DNA of 64,000 nt from Pseudomonas koreensis (GTDB taxonomy: Bacteria; Pseudomonadota; Gammaproteobacteria; Pseudomonadales; Pseudomonadaceae). Shown here piece by piece: positions 53,385-62,676 of this stretch; position 1 is the stretch's first letter, and each line of letters starts with the position of its first letter. Below the pieces are notes generated by a model. It saw only the letters and a program-made list of their open reading frames with translations. It was not told the origin of the DNA and searched no databases. Location: assembly GCF_025447595.1 (NCBI RefSeq), contig NZ_JAOEJU010000015.1, positions 1-64,000 of the forward strand. Reading direction: 5' to 3'. The position numbers and the translations under genes were made by a program.

Positions 53385-55256
53385 TCAGAAACGCTTGATG
53401 TCGGCTTCGGCTTCCAGCTGTTTGCGGTACGCCGCGAAGTCTTGCTGGCCCACACGCGATGCGAGGAAGCGACGGTATTGCGCTTTCTCTTCATCGGTCG
53501 GAGCCGCTGCTTCGTTCACACCGTTCAGGCGCACGATGGTCAGGCTGCCATCCGCCAGCGTCACGCTGGTGAAGGTCGGCTTGTCCTTGGCGGCCGGTTT
53601 CGGCATGCGGAACAGCGCTTGCAGCACCGCTGGATCAACGCCTTCCTGAGCGCGGTTCGCCGCTTCAGTAACTTTCCAGCTCTGACCGTCAACCGCCTTG
53701 TCCAGCGGCGTCTTGCCATCACGCAGACTGGCGATCAGTTGCTCCGCCTTGGTCTTGGCAGCAGCGCTGGCGTGCTCTTTGGTCAACTGGGTGCGAATGG
53801 CAGCGGCCACGCTTTCCAGCGGCAATTGAGCAGGCTTCAGGTGCTCCTTCGCGCGCAGCACGATCACGGTTTCCGGATCCAGTTCGATGGCGGTGCTGTT
53901 GGCACCCTCTTCCAGCACTTCGGTGCTGAACGCGGCAGTTACTACAGCACGGTTGGCTGCAACGCCTTCGCCACCTTCACGGCCGAACGGCTTGGAGGTG
54001 TGCACGGTCAGCTTCAGATCCTGCGCTGGCTGGGCCAGGTCGGATGCTTCGAACGAAGAGTCTTCCAGTTGCTTGGTCGCTTCGACGAAACGCTGCTCGA
54101 CTTGCTGGGTTTTCAGCTCGCGGGTCAGCTTGTCTTTCAGGCTGGCCAGAGTCGGCACTTCAGGCGCCTCGACACCCAGCAGCTTGATCAGGTGGAAACC
54201 GAAGTCGGTGCGAACCGGCTCGGAAACCTGATCCTTGTTCAGCGAGTACAGGGCTTTCTCGAAGGCTGGGTCGTAAACGCCAGGACCGGCATAACCAAGG
54301 TCACCGCCGTTGTTGGCCGAACCCGGATCCTGCGAGAACTCCTTGGCCAGCGCTTCGAATTTCTCGCCCTTGGCCAGACGCGCCTGGACTTCTTCGATCT
54401 TGGCCTTGGCCTGAGCTTCGGTGGTCTTGTCGTTGACTTCGATCAGAATGTGCGCCGCACGACGCTGTTCCGACAGGTTGGCGATCTCTTTCTGATACGC
54501 CGCCTGCAGGTCTTCGTCCTTGACGGCGACCTGATCGAAGAACGAAGCCTTCTTCAGCTCCAAGTAATCGATGACCACTTGATCCGGGGTCATGAATTCC
54601 TTGGCGTGCTCGTCGTAGTAAGCCTTGACCTCGTCATCGGTCAGCTTCACGACCGAAGGGTCAGCCTTGAGGTTCAGCGTGGCGAAGTCGCGGGTCTGTT
54701 TTTCCAGACGGGCGAAGGCCAGCACTTGAGCGTCGGTCACGAAACCGCTGCCCGCCACACCGGCGCGCAGTTGGCCGATCAGCATTTCCTGAGCCAGCAT
54801 CTGGCGGAACTGCATACGGCTGTAGCCCAGTTGACGGATCACCTGATCGAAACGGTCGGAGCTGAACTTGCCGTCGACCTGGAATTCAGGCGTCTGCAGG
54901 ATCACTTGGTCCAGGGCCGCTTCGGAGAAAGCGAATTTCGATTGTTCTGCACCTTGCAGCAGCAGCTTGCGATCGATCAGACCCTTGAGGGCCGATTCGC
55001 GCAGCATTTTTTCATCCAGCAAGGAAGCGTCGAAGTCCTTGCCCAGTTGTTGCATCAGCTGACGGCGTTGCATATCCACCGCCTGGCTCAGCTCGTTCTG
55101 GCTGATTTCTTCACCGTTGACCTTGGCCGCCTCATTCTTGTGAGTCGTGGCCTGGAAAATGGCGTCGAAACCGGTCAGAGCCATCAGTGCAACGATGACT
55201 CCGATAATGGTCTTGGCAATCCAGCCTTGTGAATTGTCCCTGATATTCTGCAGCAT
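53385..55256 (-). CDS. ppiD: Peptidyl-prolyl isomerase D, inner membrane folding factor
   Basis: The 623-residue protein has one N-terminal membrane helix (about 13-35, WIAKTIIGVIVALMALTGF) and a SurA-like chaperone domain. A parvulin domain follows (about 260-360; AAHILIEVNDKTTEAQAKAKIEE, KEFSQDPGSANNGGDLGY, FGFHLIKL), and then a large C-terminal part. It works on proteins leaving the Sec translocon. The gene follows hupB and the tRNA-Asp-like element, as in other pseudomonads. Confidence 0.94.
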   Translation of the reverse strand: MLQNIRDNSQGWIAKTIIGVIVALMALTGFDAIFQATTHKNEAAKVNGEEISQNELSQAVDMQRRQLMQQLGKDFDASLLDEKMLRESALKGLIDRKLLLQGAEQSKFAFSEAALDQVILQTPEFQVDGKFSSDRFDQVIRQLGYSRMQFRQMLAQEMLIGQLRAGVAGSGFVTDAQVLAFARLEKQTRDFATLNLKADPSVVKLTDDEVKAYYDEHAKEFMTPDQVVIDYLELKKASFFDQVAVKDEDLQAAYQKEIANLSEQRRAAHILIEVNDKTTEAQAKAKIEEVQARLAKGEKFEALAKEFSQDPGSANNGGDLGYAGPGVYDPAFEKALYSLNKDQVSEPVRTDFGFHLIKLLGVEAPEVPTLASLKDKLTRELKTQQVEQRFVEATKQLEDSSFEASDLAQPAQDLKLTVHTSKPFGREGGEGVAANRAVVTAAFSTEVLEEGANSTAIELDPETVIVLRAKEHLKPAQLPLESVAAAIRTQLTKEHASAAAKTKAEQLIASLRDGKTPLDKAVDGQSWKVTEAANRAQEGVDPAVLQALFRMPKPAAKDKPTFTSVTLADGSLTIVRLNGVNEAAAPTDEEKAQYRRFLASRVGQQDFAAYRKQLEAEADIKRF

Positions 55257-55326
55257 GCGTCCCCCAGAAACGGTTGAACTTCAAAATTAGGCAACCGTGG
55301 AGCGTGGGTAGAATCCGGATAGAAGA

Positions 55327-55350
55327 AAGGCGCATCCGAGGATGCGCCTT
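55327..55350 (-). terminator. Hairpin terminator after the tRNA-Asp-like element
   Basis: AAGGCGCATCC pairs with GGATGCGCCTT and is followed on the minus strand by TCTTC-type pyrimidines. It separates the tRNA element from ppiD. Confidence 0.75.
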
Positions 55351-55358
55351 CTCGTAAC

Positions 55359-55434
55359 TGGCGGAGCGGACAGGGCTCGAACCCTCGATCCCGGTGTGAC
55401 AGGCAGCTATTCCAACCGCCTGCTCTACCGCTCC
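55359..55434 (-). pseudogene. Degenerate tRNA-Asp (GTC) element
   Basis: The acceptor stem (GGAGCGG/CCGCTCC), anticodon loop CTGTCAC with GTC, T-loop TTCGAGC and encoded CCA are those of tRNA-Asp. The anticodon stem is GCTGC/ACCGG with only two of five pairs. The D stem (GAGC/GAAT) is broken and the T stem (GAGGG/CCTGT) is weak. The variable loop is one base shorter than usual. It sits where Pseudomonas carries its real tRNA genes after hupB. I judge it a decayed copy; a tRNA finder may still call it. Confidence 0.7.
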
Positions 55435-55487
55435 GCTGCCAAGTCAGGCATGACCCCGACCCGGATGGGTAAAAACCTGAATCTGAC

Positions 55488-55760
55488 TTAGTTGACAGCT
55501 TCTTTCAGGGCTTTACCGGCTTTGAAACCTGGCTTTTTGGCTGCCGCGATTTCCAGAGTCTTGCCGGTCTGTGGGTTACGACCGATGCGAGCTGGACGAT
55601 CAGTTACGGAGAAAGTACCGAAGCCCACCAGAACAACGGAGTCGCCAGCCTTGAGAGCGCCAGTGACGGATTCGATTACAGCGTCCAGCGCACGGCCAGC
55701 AGCAGCTTTCGGGATATCAGCGGATGCAGCGATAGCATCAATCAGTTCCGACTTGTTCAC
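55488..55760 (-). CDS. hupB: HU family DNA-binding protein, beta subunit
   Basis: The 90-residue nucleoid protein begins MNKSELIDAIAASADIPKAAAGRALDAVI. It has the DNA-contacting arm GTFSVTDRPARIGRNPQTGKTLEIAAAKKPGFKAGKALK. The start codon is GTG with AAGGGGA twelve bases upstream. It is located between lon and ppiD as in most proteobacteria. Confidence 0.95.
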   Translation of the reverse strand: MNKSELIDAIAASADIPKAAAGRALDAVIESVTGALKAGDSVVLVGFGTFSVTDRPARIGRNPQTGKTLEIAAAKKPGFKAGKALKEAVN

Positions 55761-55854
55761 TCTAAGTCCCCTTATATCTATTTGAGTATGATTCTAAGTT
55801 TTTTGGTGAAAGCAAAAACGAGTGCTGAATGGCCTACAGACACTTAAGAGCCGC

Positions 55855-55884
55855 TTTATAACAAGGGCTCTAAAAAGCTGTCAA
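55855..55884 (-). promoter_or_regulatory. Sigma-70 promoter of hupB
   Basis: On the minus strand TTGACA (55884-55879) and TATAAA (55860-55855) are 18 bases apart, about 95 bases before the hupB start. Confidence 0.75.
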
Positions 55885-55908
55885 GGAAGCCCCCCAGGCA
55901 AAAGCGTA

Positions 55909-58305
55909 TTAATGCGTGCTAATTCTTTCCTTAGAGTCAGACTCACGTTTTTCGTCCTTGGCAACTATCTCCGGAGCCACATCCGGCAAGGGCTCCGGCG
56001 CGTATTGCAGCGCAATTTGCAGGACCTCGTCAATCCATTTAACCGGTTTGATCTGCAGATCCTGCTTGATATTGTCAGGAATCTCCTTCAGATCGCGCAC
56101 GTTCTCTTCCGGAATAATCACTGTCTTGATTCCGCCACGGTGAGCGGCCAGCAGTTTTTCCTTCAGACCACCAATGGCGAGCACTTGACCACGCAAGGTG
56201 ATTTCACCGGTCATGGCCACATCGGCACGCACCGGGATGCTCGTAAGCGCGGAGACAAGCGCCGTGCACATGCCCACACCGGCGCTCGGGCCGTCTTTCG
56301 GGGTCGCCCCTTCCGGCATGTGGATGTGGGTGTCGCGCTTCTCGTGGAAGTCCAGAGGAATGCCCAGGCTCTTGGCACGGCTGCGCACCACTGTCAGGGC
56401 CGCAGTGATCGATTCGACCATTACATCGCCCAGCGAACCGGTCTTGATCAGTTGACCTTTACCCGGCACAACCGCGGCCTCGATGGTCAGCAATTCGCCG
56501 CCAACCTGAGTCCAGGCCAGGCCGGTCACCTGACCGATCTGATCCTGCTGCTCGGCCAGACCGTAGCGGAACTTGCGAACGCCAAGGAAATGCTCCAGCA
56601 GATCAGCTGTCACTTTTACCGAGAAGCGTTTTTCCAGCGCATGCTCTTTGACCGCCTTGCGGCAGACCTTGGCAATCTGCCGCTCGAGGCCGCGCACACC
56701 GGCTTCGCGGGTGTAGTAACGGATGATGTCGCGGATCGCTTCCTCGTCGAACTCCAGCTCGCCCTTCTTCAGACCGTTGGCAGTAATCTGTTTTGGCGAC
56801 AGGTACTTGACCGCGATGTTGATCTTCTCGTCCTCGGTGTAGCCCGGCAGACGGATGACTTCCATCCGGTCCAGCAGCGCCGGCGGAATGTTCATCGAGT
56901 TCGAGGTGCACAGGAACATCACGTCAGAGAGGTCGTAATCGACTTCCAGATAGTGATCGTTGAAGTTGTGGTTTTGCTCCGGATCGAGCACTTCCAGCAA
57001 CGCCGACGCCGGGTCGCCACGCATGTCGCTGCCCATTTTGTCGATTTCATCGAGCAGGAACAGCGGGTTGCGCACACCCACCTTTGTCATCTTTTGAATC
57101 AATCTTCCTGGCATCGAACCGATGTAAGTCCGACGGTGACCACGGATTTCCGCTTCGTCACGCACGCCACCGAGGGCCATGCGCACGAATTTGCGGTTGG
57201 TGGCATGGGCGATCGACTCGGCCAGCGAGGTTTTACCCACGCCCGGAGGACCGACCAGGCACAACACCGGGCCACGGATTTTCTTCACGCGTTTCTGCAC
57301 GGCGAGGTATTCAAGGATGCGTTCCTTGACCTCTTCGAGGCCGTAGTGATCGGCGTCGAGAATGTCTTCGGCACGGGCCAGGTCCAGACGCACCTTGCTC
57401 TGGGCCTTCCACGGCACCTGAACCAGCCAGTCGATGTACGAGCGCACCACGGTGGCTTCGGCGGACATCGGCGACATTTGCTTGAGCTTGTTCAGCTCCG
57501 CAGTGGCCTTGGCCAGCGCGTCTTTCGGCAGGCCTGCAGCGTCAATACGCTTTTTCAGGTCTTCGATTTCGTTGTGACCTTCGTCGCTGTCGCCGAGCTC
57601 TTTCTGAATAGCCTTCATCTGCTCATTCAGGTAGTACTCGCGCTGGCTGCGCTCCATTTGCTTTTTGACGCGGCCACGAATGCGTTTTTCGACTTGCAGC
57701 AGGTCGATCTCGGCGTCCAGCAAGGCCAGAACGTGCTCGACCCGGGCCGACAAATCGATGATTTCGAGGATTTCCTGCTTCTGCTCGATCTTCAGCGCCA
57801 TGTGCGCGGCCATGGTGTCTACCAGGCGGCCAGGCTCGTCGATGCTGTTGAGCGACGACAGGACTTCAGCCGGGACTTTCTTGCCCAGCTGCACATATTG
57901 CTCGAACTGCGACAGCAGGCTGCGCACGAACACTTCGGATTCGCGCTCGGCGGCGTCGACTTCGTCGATCAACGACACTTCGGCACGGCAGTGGCCATCG
58001 ACTTCGCTGAAGCGCTCGACAGCACCACGCTGCTCGCCCTCCACCAAAACCTTGACGGTGCCGTCCGGCAGTTTCAGCAGTTGAAGAACAGTGGCAATGG
58101 TGCCTACGCGATAGAGAGCCTCTTCACCGGGATCGTCGTCAGCCGGATTTCTCTGGGCCAGCAGCAAGATCTGCTTGTCGCCCGTCATCGCGGCCTCGAG
58201 GGCTTCGATGGATTTCTCGCGCCCCACGAACAGCGGGATAACCATGTGCGGATACACAACGACATCACGCAATGGCAGGAGAGGCAATTCGATGGTGGTC
58301 TTCAT
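55909..58305 (-). CDS. lon: ATP-dependent protease Lon
   Basis: The 798-residue protease has the N-terminal substrate domain (LPLLPLRDVVVYPHMVIPLFVGR). The AAA+ domain follows, with Walker A GPPGVGKTSL and Walker B FLLDEIDKMG. The C-terminal protease domain has the Ser-Lys dyad (Ser674 in PKDGPSAGVGM and a lysine about 40 residues on, in GGLKEKLLAAHRGG). It degrades misfolded and regulatory proteins in the cytoplasm. A heat-shock promoter lies upstream. Confidence 0.97.
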   Translation of the reverse strand: MKTTIELPLLPLRDVVVYPHMVIPLFVGREKSIEALEAAMTGDKQILLLAQRNPADDDPGEEALYRVGTIATVLQLLKLPDGTVKVLVEGEQRGAVERFSEVDGHCRAEVSLIDEVDAAERESEVFVRSLLSQFEQYVQLGKKVPAEVLSSLNSIDEPGRLVDTMAAHMALKIEQKQEILEIIDLSARVEHVLALLDAEIDLLQVEKRIRGRVKKQMERSQREYYLNEQMKAIQKELGDSDEGHNEIEDLKKRIDAAGLPKDALAKATAELNKLKQMSPMSAEATVVRSYIDWLVQVPWKAQSKVRLDLARAEDILDADHYGLEEVKERILEYLAVQKRVKKIRGPVLCLVGPPGVGKTSLAESIAHATNRKFVRMALGGVRDEAEIRGHRRTYIGSMPGRLIQKMTKVGVRNPLFLLDEIDKMGSDMRGDPASALLEVLDPEQNHNFNDHYLEVDYDLSDVMFLCTSNSMNIPPALLDRMEVIRLPGYTEDEKINIAVKYLSPKQITANGLKKGELEFDEEAIRDIIRYYTREAGVRGLERQIAKVCRKAVKEHALEKRFSVKVTADLLEHFLGVRKFRYGLAEQQDQIGQVTGLAWTQVGGELLTIEAAVVPGKGQLIKTGSLGDVMVESITAALTVVRSRAKSLGIPLDFHEKRDTHIHMPEGATPKDGPSAGVGMCTALVSALTSIPVRADVAMTGEITLRGQVLAIGGLKEKLLAAHRGGIKTVIIPEENVRDLKEIPDNIKQDLQIKPVKWIDEVLQIALQYAPEPLPDVAPEIVAKDEKRESDSKERISTH

Positions 58306-58363
58306 GATTTCGCCTCTACGGCGGCCATATGGCCGTAATCAGATGGAATTGAGCTTGAAACCA

Positions 58364-58392
58364 AGATGGGGGCTGACTTGAAAAAAAACAAG
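58364..58392 (-). promoter_or_regulatory. Heat-shock (sigma-32) promoter of lon
   Basis: On the minus strand CTTGTTT (58392-58386), 14 bases, CCCCATCT (58371-58364). The -10 box matches the RpoH consensus exactly. The -35 box matches in CTTG. Confidence 0.65.
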
Positions 58393-58419
58393 CGCAAAGC
58401 GGATGTAAAAAACGACATA

Positions 58420-58449
58420 AAAAAAAAGAGGCCCGAAGGCCCCTTCTTT
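58420..58449 (-). terminator. Terminator of clpX
   Basis: On the minus strand GAAGGGGCC-TTCG-GGCCTCTT is followed by a long T run. Confidence 0.85.
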
Positions 58450-58468
58450 GTTCCGGCAGACCGGGCGC

Positions 58469-59752
58469 TTACGCGTCCGGTGCAGCCTTGGCAGCCGGCT
58501 CACTGTTTTCGTAGATATACAGTGGCTTGGACTTGCCTTCGATCACGCTTTCATCGATCACGACTTTGCTCACCTCGGACTGCGAGGGGATTTCATACAT
58601 CGTGTCGAGCAGCACACCTTCGAGAATCGAACGCAGGCCACGGGCACCGGTTTTACGCTCCAGGGCACGTTTGGCGACTGCTTTCAGCGCGTCGGAACGG
58701 AATTCCAGATCCACGCCTTCCATCTCGAACAGCTTGGCATACTGTTTGGTCAGGGCATTTTTCGGCTCCGTGAGAATCTGCATCAAAGCAGCCTCATCCA
58801 GCTCGTCCAGTGTCGCAAGAACCGGCAGACGACCGACGAATTCCGGGATCAGACCGAACTTGACCAGATCGTCAGGCTCGACTTCACGCAGGGATTCACC
58901 AACCTTCTTGCCTTCTTCCTTACTGCGCACTTCTGCGTTGAAACCGATGCCACCCTTGGTGGAACGGTTCTGAATGACCTTCTCCAGACCGGAGAATGCG
59001 CCACCGCAGATGAACAGGATGTTACGGGTATCAACCTGAAGGAATTCCTGCTGCGGATGCTTGCGGCCACCTTGCGGCGGAACGGAAGCGACCGTGCCTT
59101 CGATCAGCTTGAGCAAGGCCTGCTGCACGCCTTCACCGGAAACGTCCCGGGTGATCGACGGGTTGTCGGACTTGCGCGAAATCTTGTCGATTTCGTCGAT
59201 GTAGACAATACCCATCTGGGCTTTCTCTACGTCGTAATCGCACTTCTGCAACAGCTTCTGAATGATGTTCTCGACGTCTTCACCCACATAACCCGCCTCG
59301 GTGAGGGTGGTTGCGTCGGCGATGGTGAACGGAACGTTCAGCAAGCGAGCCAGGGTTTCGGCCAGCAGGGTTTTACCGGAGCCTGTCGGGCCGATCAGCA
59401 GGATGTTGCTCTTGCCGAGTTCGACGTCGTCAGCCTTTTTGTCACGCTGGTTCAGACGCTTGTAGTGGTTGTACACCGCTACTGCCAGAACCTTCTTGGC
59501 ACGTTCCTGACCAATTACATACTGGTCAAGGATGCCGCTGATTTCTTTAGGCGAAGGCAATTTATGCGCGCTGCTTTCGGCCTGTGCTTCCTGCACCTCC
59601 TCGCGGATGATGTCATTGCACAGGTCGACGCACTCGTCGCAGATAAAGACCGAGGGGCCGGCAATCAATTTGCGCACTTCATGCTGGCTTTTGCCACAGA
59701 AGGAGCAATAGAGCAGCTTGCCGTTGTCCTCGCCGTTGCGGGTGTCAGTCAT
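58469..59752 (-). CDS. clpX: ClpX, ATPase subunit of the ClpXP protease
   Basis: The 427-residue protein has the N-terminal C4 zinc domain (CSFCGKSQHEV, FICDECVDLC). Walker A is GPTGSGKTLLAET and Walker B is IVYIDEIDKI. The ClpP-docking IGF-type loop appears as KGGIGFNAEV. It unfolds tagged proteins into ClpP. ATG 59752 is the conserved start (MTDTRNGED). It is 113 bases downstream of clpP with a GC hairpin (59801-59820) in the gap. Confidence 0.96.
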   Translation of the reverse strand: MTDTRNGEDNGKLLYCSFCGKSQHEVRKLIAGPSVFICDECVDLCNDIIREEVQEAQAESSAHKLPSPKEISGILDQYVIGQERAKKVLAVAVYNHYKRLNQRDKKADDVELGKSNILLIGPTGSGKTLLAETLARLLNVPFTIADATTLTEAGYVGEDVENIIQKLLQKCDYDVEKAQMGIVYIDEIDKISRKSDNPSITRDVSGEGVQQALLKLIEGTVASVPPQGGRKHPQQEFLQVDTRNILFICGGAFSGLEKVIQNRSTKGGIGFNAEVRSKEEGKKVGESLREVEPDDLVKFGLIPEFVGRLPVLATLDELDEAALMQILTEPKNALTKQYAKLFEMEGVDLEFRSDALKAVAKRALERKTGARGLRSILEGVLLDTMYEIPSQSEVSKVVIDESVIEGKSKPLYIYENSEPAAKAAPDA

Positions 59753-59865
59753 TCGTTCGATCCAAATCCGATAGGCTTGCAACACAAGATGAAGGCTAAC
59801 GCGGGCTTTTTCAAGCCCGCCGCTGATCGGACCAGCCGACCAGGCCTTTTTTGAGCTGCTTGTTT

Positions 59866-60501
59866 TTAAGCTGGGCGCTGGTTGATCACTTCATCGATCA
59901 AGCCATATTCCTTCGCAGCTTCTGCACTCATGAAGTTGTCGCGGTTGGTATCACGCTCGATTTCTTCAAGCGTACGCCCGCTGTGCTTGGCCATCAGCGT
60001 GTTCAGGCGCTCACGGATGAAGAGGATTTCCTTGGCATGGATTTCAATATCCGATGCCTGGCCCTGGAAACCACCCAGTGGCTGGTGAATCATCACACGG
60101 GAGTTCGGCAGGCAGAAACGCTTGCCCGGAGCACCGGCCGTCAGCAGGAAAGCACCCATGCTGCATGCCTGACCAATACAGGTCGTGGATACGTTCGGCT
60201 TGATGAACTGCATGGTGTCGTAGATCGACATGCCCGCTGTCACCGAACCACCTGGGGAGTTGATATAAAGATGGATGTCCTTGTCCGGGTTTTCCGCTTC
60301 AAGGAACAGCAATTGCGCGCAAATCAGGTTGGCCATGTAGTCCTCTACCGGACCCACCAGAAAGATCACTCGTTCTTTAAGAAGACGCGAGTAGATGTCA
60401 TAGGCGCGCTCGCCACGAGCAGATTGCTCGACAACCATCGGGACCAGGCCGCCGGCGGCCTGGATATCAGAGTTCTGCTGAATATAGGAATTACGGAACA
60501 T
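59866..60501 (-). CDS. clpP: ClpP, proteolytic subunit
   Basis: The 211-residue serine protease has Ser114 in GQACSMGAF, His139 in VMIHQPLGG, and the aspartate in the ERDTNRDNFMSA region. A short N-terminal propeptide is present (about 12-14 residues before GLVPMVVEQ). It forms the tetradecameric barrel used by ClpX and ClpA. It is the middle gene of the tig-clpP-clpX series. Confidence 0.97.
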   Translation of the reverse strand: MFRNSYIQQNSDIQAAGGLVPMVVEQSARGERAYDIYSRLLKERVIFLVGPVEDYMANLICAQLLFLEAENPDKDIHLYINSPGGSVTAGMSIYDTMQFIKPNVSTTCIGQACSMGAFLLTAGAPGKRFCLPNSRVMIHQPLGGFQGQASDIEIHAKEILFIRERLNTLMAKHSGRTLEEIERDTNRDNFMSAEAAKEYGLIDEVINQRPA

Positions 60502-60540
60502 GCTCTGCAGTCACTCCCAAATAGTCATGTCTTGAATACG

Positions 60541-60568
60541 CATAAGCCAGCTCGAAGGCTGGCTTATG
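60541..60568. other. Stem-loop between tig and clpP
   Basis: CATAAGCCAG and CTGGCTTATG pair perfectly around eight bases. There is no T run, so it may moderate read-through or protect mRNA ends rather than terminate. Confidence 0.6.
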
Positions 60569-60593
60569 GTGTGTGCTTCTAACGCAAAAACAA

Positions 60594-61904
60594 TCAGTCG
60601 GCTTTTGGAGCTTCTACCGGCTTGACCGCTTCTTCGTAAGAGACCGATTTGTCGGTCACGCTAGCTTTCTGCAGAACAGTATCCACAACTTGTTCTTCCA
60701 GCACAACCGAACGAACTTCGTTCAGTTGCTGCTCGTTCTTGTAGTACCAGGACACGACCTGCTCAGGCTCTTGGTAAGCCGAAGCCATTTCCTGAATCAT
60801 TTCGCGAACGCGGGCTTCGTCTGGCTTCAGGTCGAATTGCTTGACCACTTCAGCCACGATCAGACCCAGTACAACGCGACGCCTGGCTTGTTCTTCGAAC
60901 AGCTCGGCCGGCAATTGGTCAGGCTTGATGTTGCCACCGAACTGCTGAACAGCCTGCACGCGCAGACGGTCAACTTCGTTGGACAGCAGAGCCTTAGGCA
61001 CTTCGATCGGGTTGGTGGCCAGCAGACCGTCCATTACCTGATTCTTGACCTTGGATTTGATCGCCTGACGCAGTTCACGCTCCATGTTCTTGCGAACTTC
61101 GGTGCGGAAACCGTCGATGCCGCTTTCCTTGATGCCGAATTGAGCGAAGAACTCTTCGTTCAGCTCAGGCAGTTTTGGCTCGGAAACGGTGTTTACAGTC
61201 ACGGTGAACTCGGCGGTTTTACCAGCCAGGTCCAGGTTCTGATAGTCCTCTGGGAAGGTCAGGTTCAGAACGCGCTCTTCGCCGGCTTTAGCGCCGACCA
61301 GGCCCTCTTCGAAGCCAGGGATCATGCGGCCGGAACCCAGTACCAGCTGAGTGCCCTTGGCGGAACCGCCAGCGAATACTTCGCCGTCAACCTTGCCAAC
61401 GAAATCGATGTTCAGCTGGTCTTCGTTCTGGGCAGCGCGATCGGCCACTTCAAAACGAGTGTTCTGCTTGCGCAGGATGTCCAGCATTTTGTCCAGATCG
61501 GCGTCAGCCACGTCAGCGCTCAGGCGCTCGACGGTGATGCCTTCGAAGCCGGCAACGGTGAACTCAGGGAACACTTCGAATACGGCTACGTATTCCAGGT
61601 CCTTGCCAGCTTCGAGCGACTTAGGCTCGATCGACGGCGAACCGGCCGGGTTCAGCTTCTGCTCAACCACAGCTTCGTAGAAAGAGGACTGGATCACGTC
61701 GCCGATCGCTTCCTGGCGCGCATCAGCACCGAAACGGCGCTTGATTTCACTCATTGGCACTTTGCCTGGACGGAAGCCAGCAATCTTGGCCTTTTGGGCA
61801 GTCTGCTGCAGACGCTTGTTGACCTGAGTCTCGATGCGCTCAGCCGGCACGGTGATGCTCATGCGGCGCTCAAGAGCAGTAGTATTTTCAACAGAAACTT
61901 GCAT
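60594..61904 (-). CDS. tig: Trigger factor
   Basis: The 436-residue ribosome-bound chaperone has the ribosome-docking signature region GFRPGKVP near residue 45 and the FKBP-type isomerase domain (about 155-240; LVLGSGRMIPGFEEGLVGAKAGEERVL). A helical C-terminal arm follows. ATG 61904 has GAGGA ten bases upstream; the longer frame from 61967 is not conserved. It is the first gene before clpP. Confidence 0.96.
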   Translation of the reverse strand: MQVSVENTTALERRMSITVPAERIETQVNKRLQQTAQKAKIAGFRPGKVPMSEIKRRFGADARQEAIGDVIQSSFYEAVVEQKLNPAGSPSIEPKSLEAGKDLEYVAVFEVFPEFTVAGFEGITVERLSADVADADLDKMLDILRKQNTRFEVADRAAQNEDQLNIDFVGKVDGEVFAGGSAKGTQLVLGSGRMIPGFEEGLVGAKAGEERVLNLTFPEDYQNLDLAGKTAEFTVTVNTVSEPKLPELNEEFFAQFGIKESGIDGFRTEVRKNMERELRQAIKSKVKNQVMDGLLATNPIEVPKALLSNEVDRLRVQAVQQFGGNIKPDQLPAELFEEQARRRVVLGLIVAEVVKQFDLKPDEARVREMIQEMASAYQEPEQVVSWYYKNEQQLNEVRSVVLEEQVVDTVLQKASVTDKSVSYEEAVKPVEAPKAD

Positions 61905-61965
61905 GGATATTCCTCGTTGCACAGACGTTAGCCGGCCGTTTCCGACCCAAGAATCAAGGGCAAGC

Positions 61966-61994
61966 ATTCTAGTAGGTCAAACTCAAGAAGTCAC
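61966..61994 (-). promoter_or_regulatory. Sigma-70 promoter of tig
   Basis: On the minus strand GTGACT (61994-61989), 17 bases, TAGAAT (61971-61966), about 60 bases before the start. Confidence 0.6.
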
Positions 61995-62263
61995 CCTACT
62001 GAAAACGGGTAAAAAAACAGCAGGCAAATTGAAGACGGGGACAAACGGTTGCGCCTCGCCCTGTTAGCAAATACAGCCAATTCAAGCCAGGGCTCTGCAC
62101 CAACCTCTTCTATATATAGAGGCGGTTGAATCATCGCCCTGACAGCCGACCCCGCAAAGCAAGGTTGGCGGACAGCGCAGCATCATCGAGCAACATTGAT
62201 ACGACGAAGCGCCCTGCCCTGCGACCCGAAATCTGCGGCCGCCAAAATCAAAAACCGTAAAAC
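61995..62263. other. Non-coding gap between tig promoter and the tRNA cluster
   Basis: About 270 bases with no convincing gene. The only notable feature is an AT-rich palindrome CCTCTTCTATATATAGAGG near 62105. In P. aeruginosa other genes lie between folD and tig; here there are none. Confidence 0.5.
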
Positions 62264-62298
62264 AAAAAAGGCGCCAGACTGTTAAATCTGGCGCCTTT
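62264..62298 (-). terminator. Terminator of the tRNA cluster
   Basis: On the minus strand AGGCGCCAGA pairs with TCTGGCGCCT and six T follow. The same hairpin recurs at 62562-62593. Confidence 0.9.
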
Positions 62299-62305
62299 CG
62301 GAATA

Positions 62306-62381
62306 TGGGGTGGACGATGGGGATCGAACCCACGACAACGGGAGTCACAATCCCGTGCTCTACCAACTGAGCTACGCCCAC
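62306..62381 (-). tRNA. tRNA-His (GTG), copy 1
   Basis: 76 bases with acceptor GTGGGCG/CGTCCAC, anticodon loop TTGTGAC and encoded CCA. It is identical to the copy at 62601-62676. Confidence 0.95.
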
Positions 62382-62457
62382 CATATTGCGTGCCAAAGAA
62401 GCCAAACAACTTCTTTGTAGGACTTCACCCGGCCAACGGCATGAATGAAGCTTTGAT

Positions 62458-62542
62458 TGGTGCGGATGAAGAGACTCGAACTCTTACGCCTCGCGGCGCT
62501 GGAACCTAAATCCAGTGTGTCTACCAATTCCACCACATCCGC
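62458..62542 (-). tRNA. tRNA-Leu (TAG)
   Basis: 85 bases with a long variable arm, acceptor GCGGATG, anticodon loop TTTAGGT and encoded CCA. Confidence 0.95.
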
Positions 62543-62561
62543 GGATGAAGCTTTTTAAAGC

Positions 62562-62593
62562 AAAGGCGCCAGACTGTTACATCTGGCGCCTTT
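62562..62593 (-). terminator. Hairpin between tRNA-His copy 2 and tRNA-Leu
   Basis: A duplicate of the terminator at 62264-62298: AAAGGCGCCAGA/TCTGGCGCCTTT. Only CTTTAAAAAG follows on the minus strand, so it may be leaky, letting the downstream tRNAs be transcribed. Confidence 0.75.
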
Positions 62594-62600
62594 CGAAATA

Positions 62601-62676
62601 TGGGGTGGACGATGGGGATCGAACCCACGACAACGGGAGTCACAATCCCGTGCTCTACCAACTGAGCTACGCCCAC
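62601..62676 (-). tRNA. tRNA-His (GTG), copy 2
   Basis: Same 76 bases as copy 1 and part of a 120-base direct duplication. Confidence 0.95.

Noticed and set aside
55822..58338. 838-codon plus-strand frame across lon
   Set aside because: Antisense shadow of lon, with the same biased composition.
62100..62130. AT-rich palindrome CCTCTTCTATATATAGAGG as a terminator or operator
   Set aside because: No gene stops next to it and no T run follows; purpose unclear, so it is only mentioned in the gap entry.
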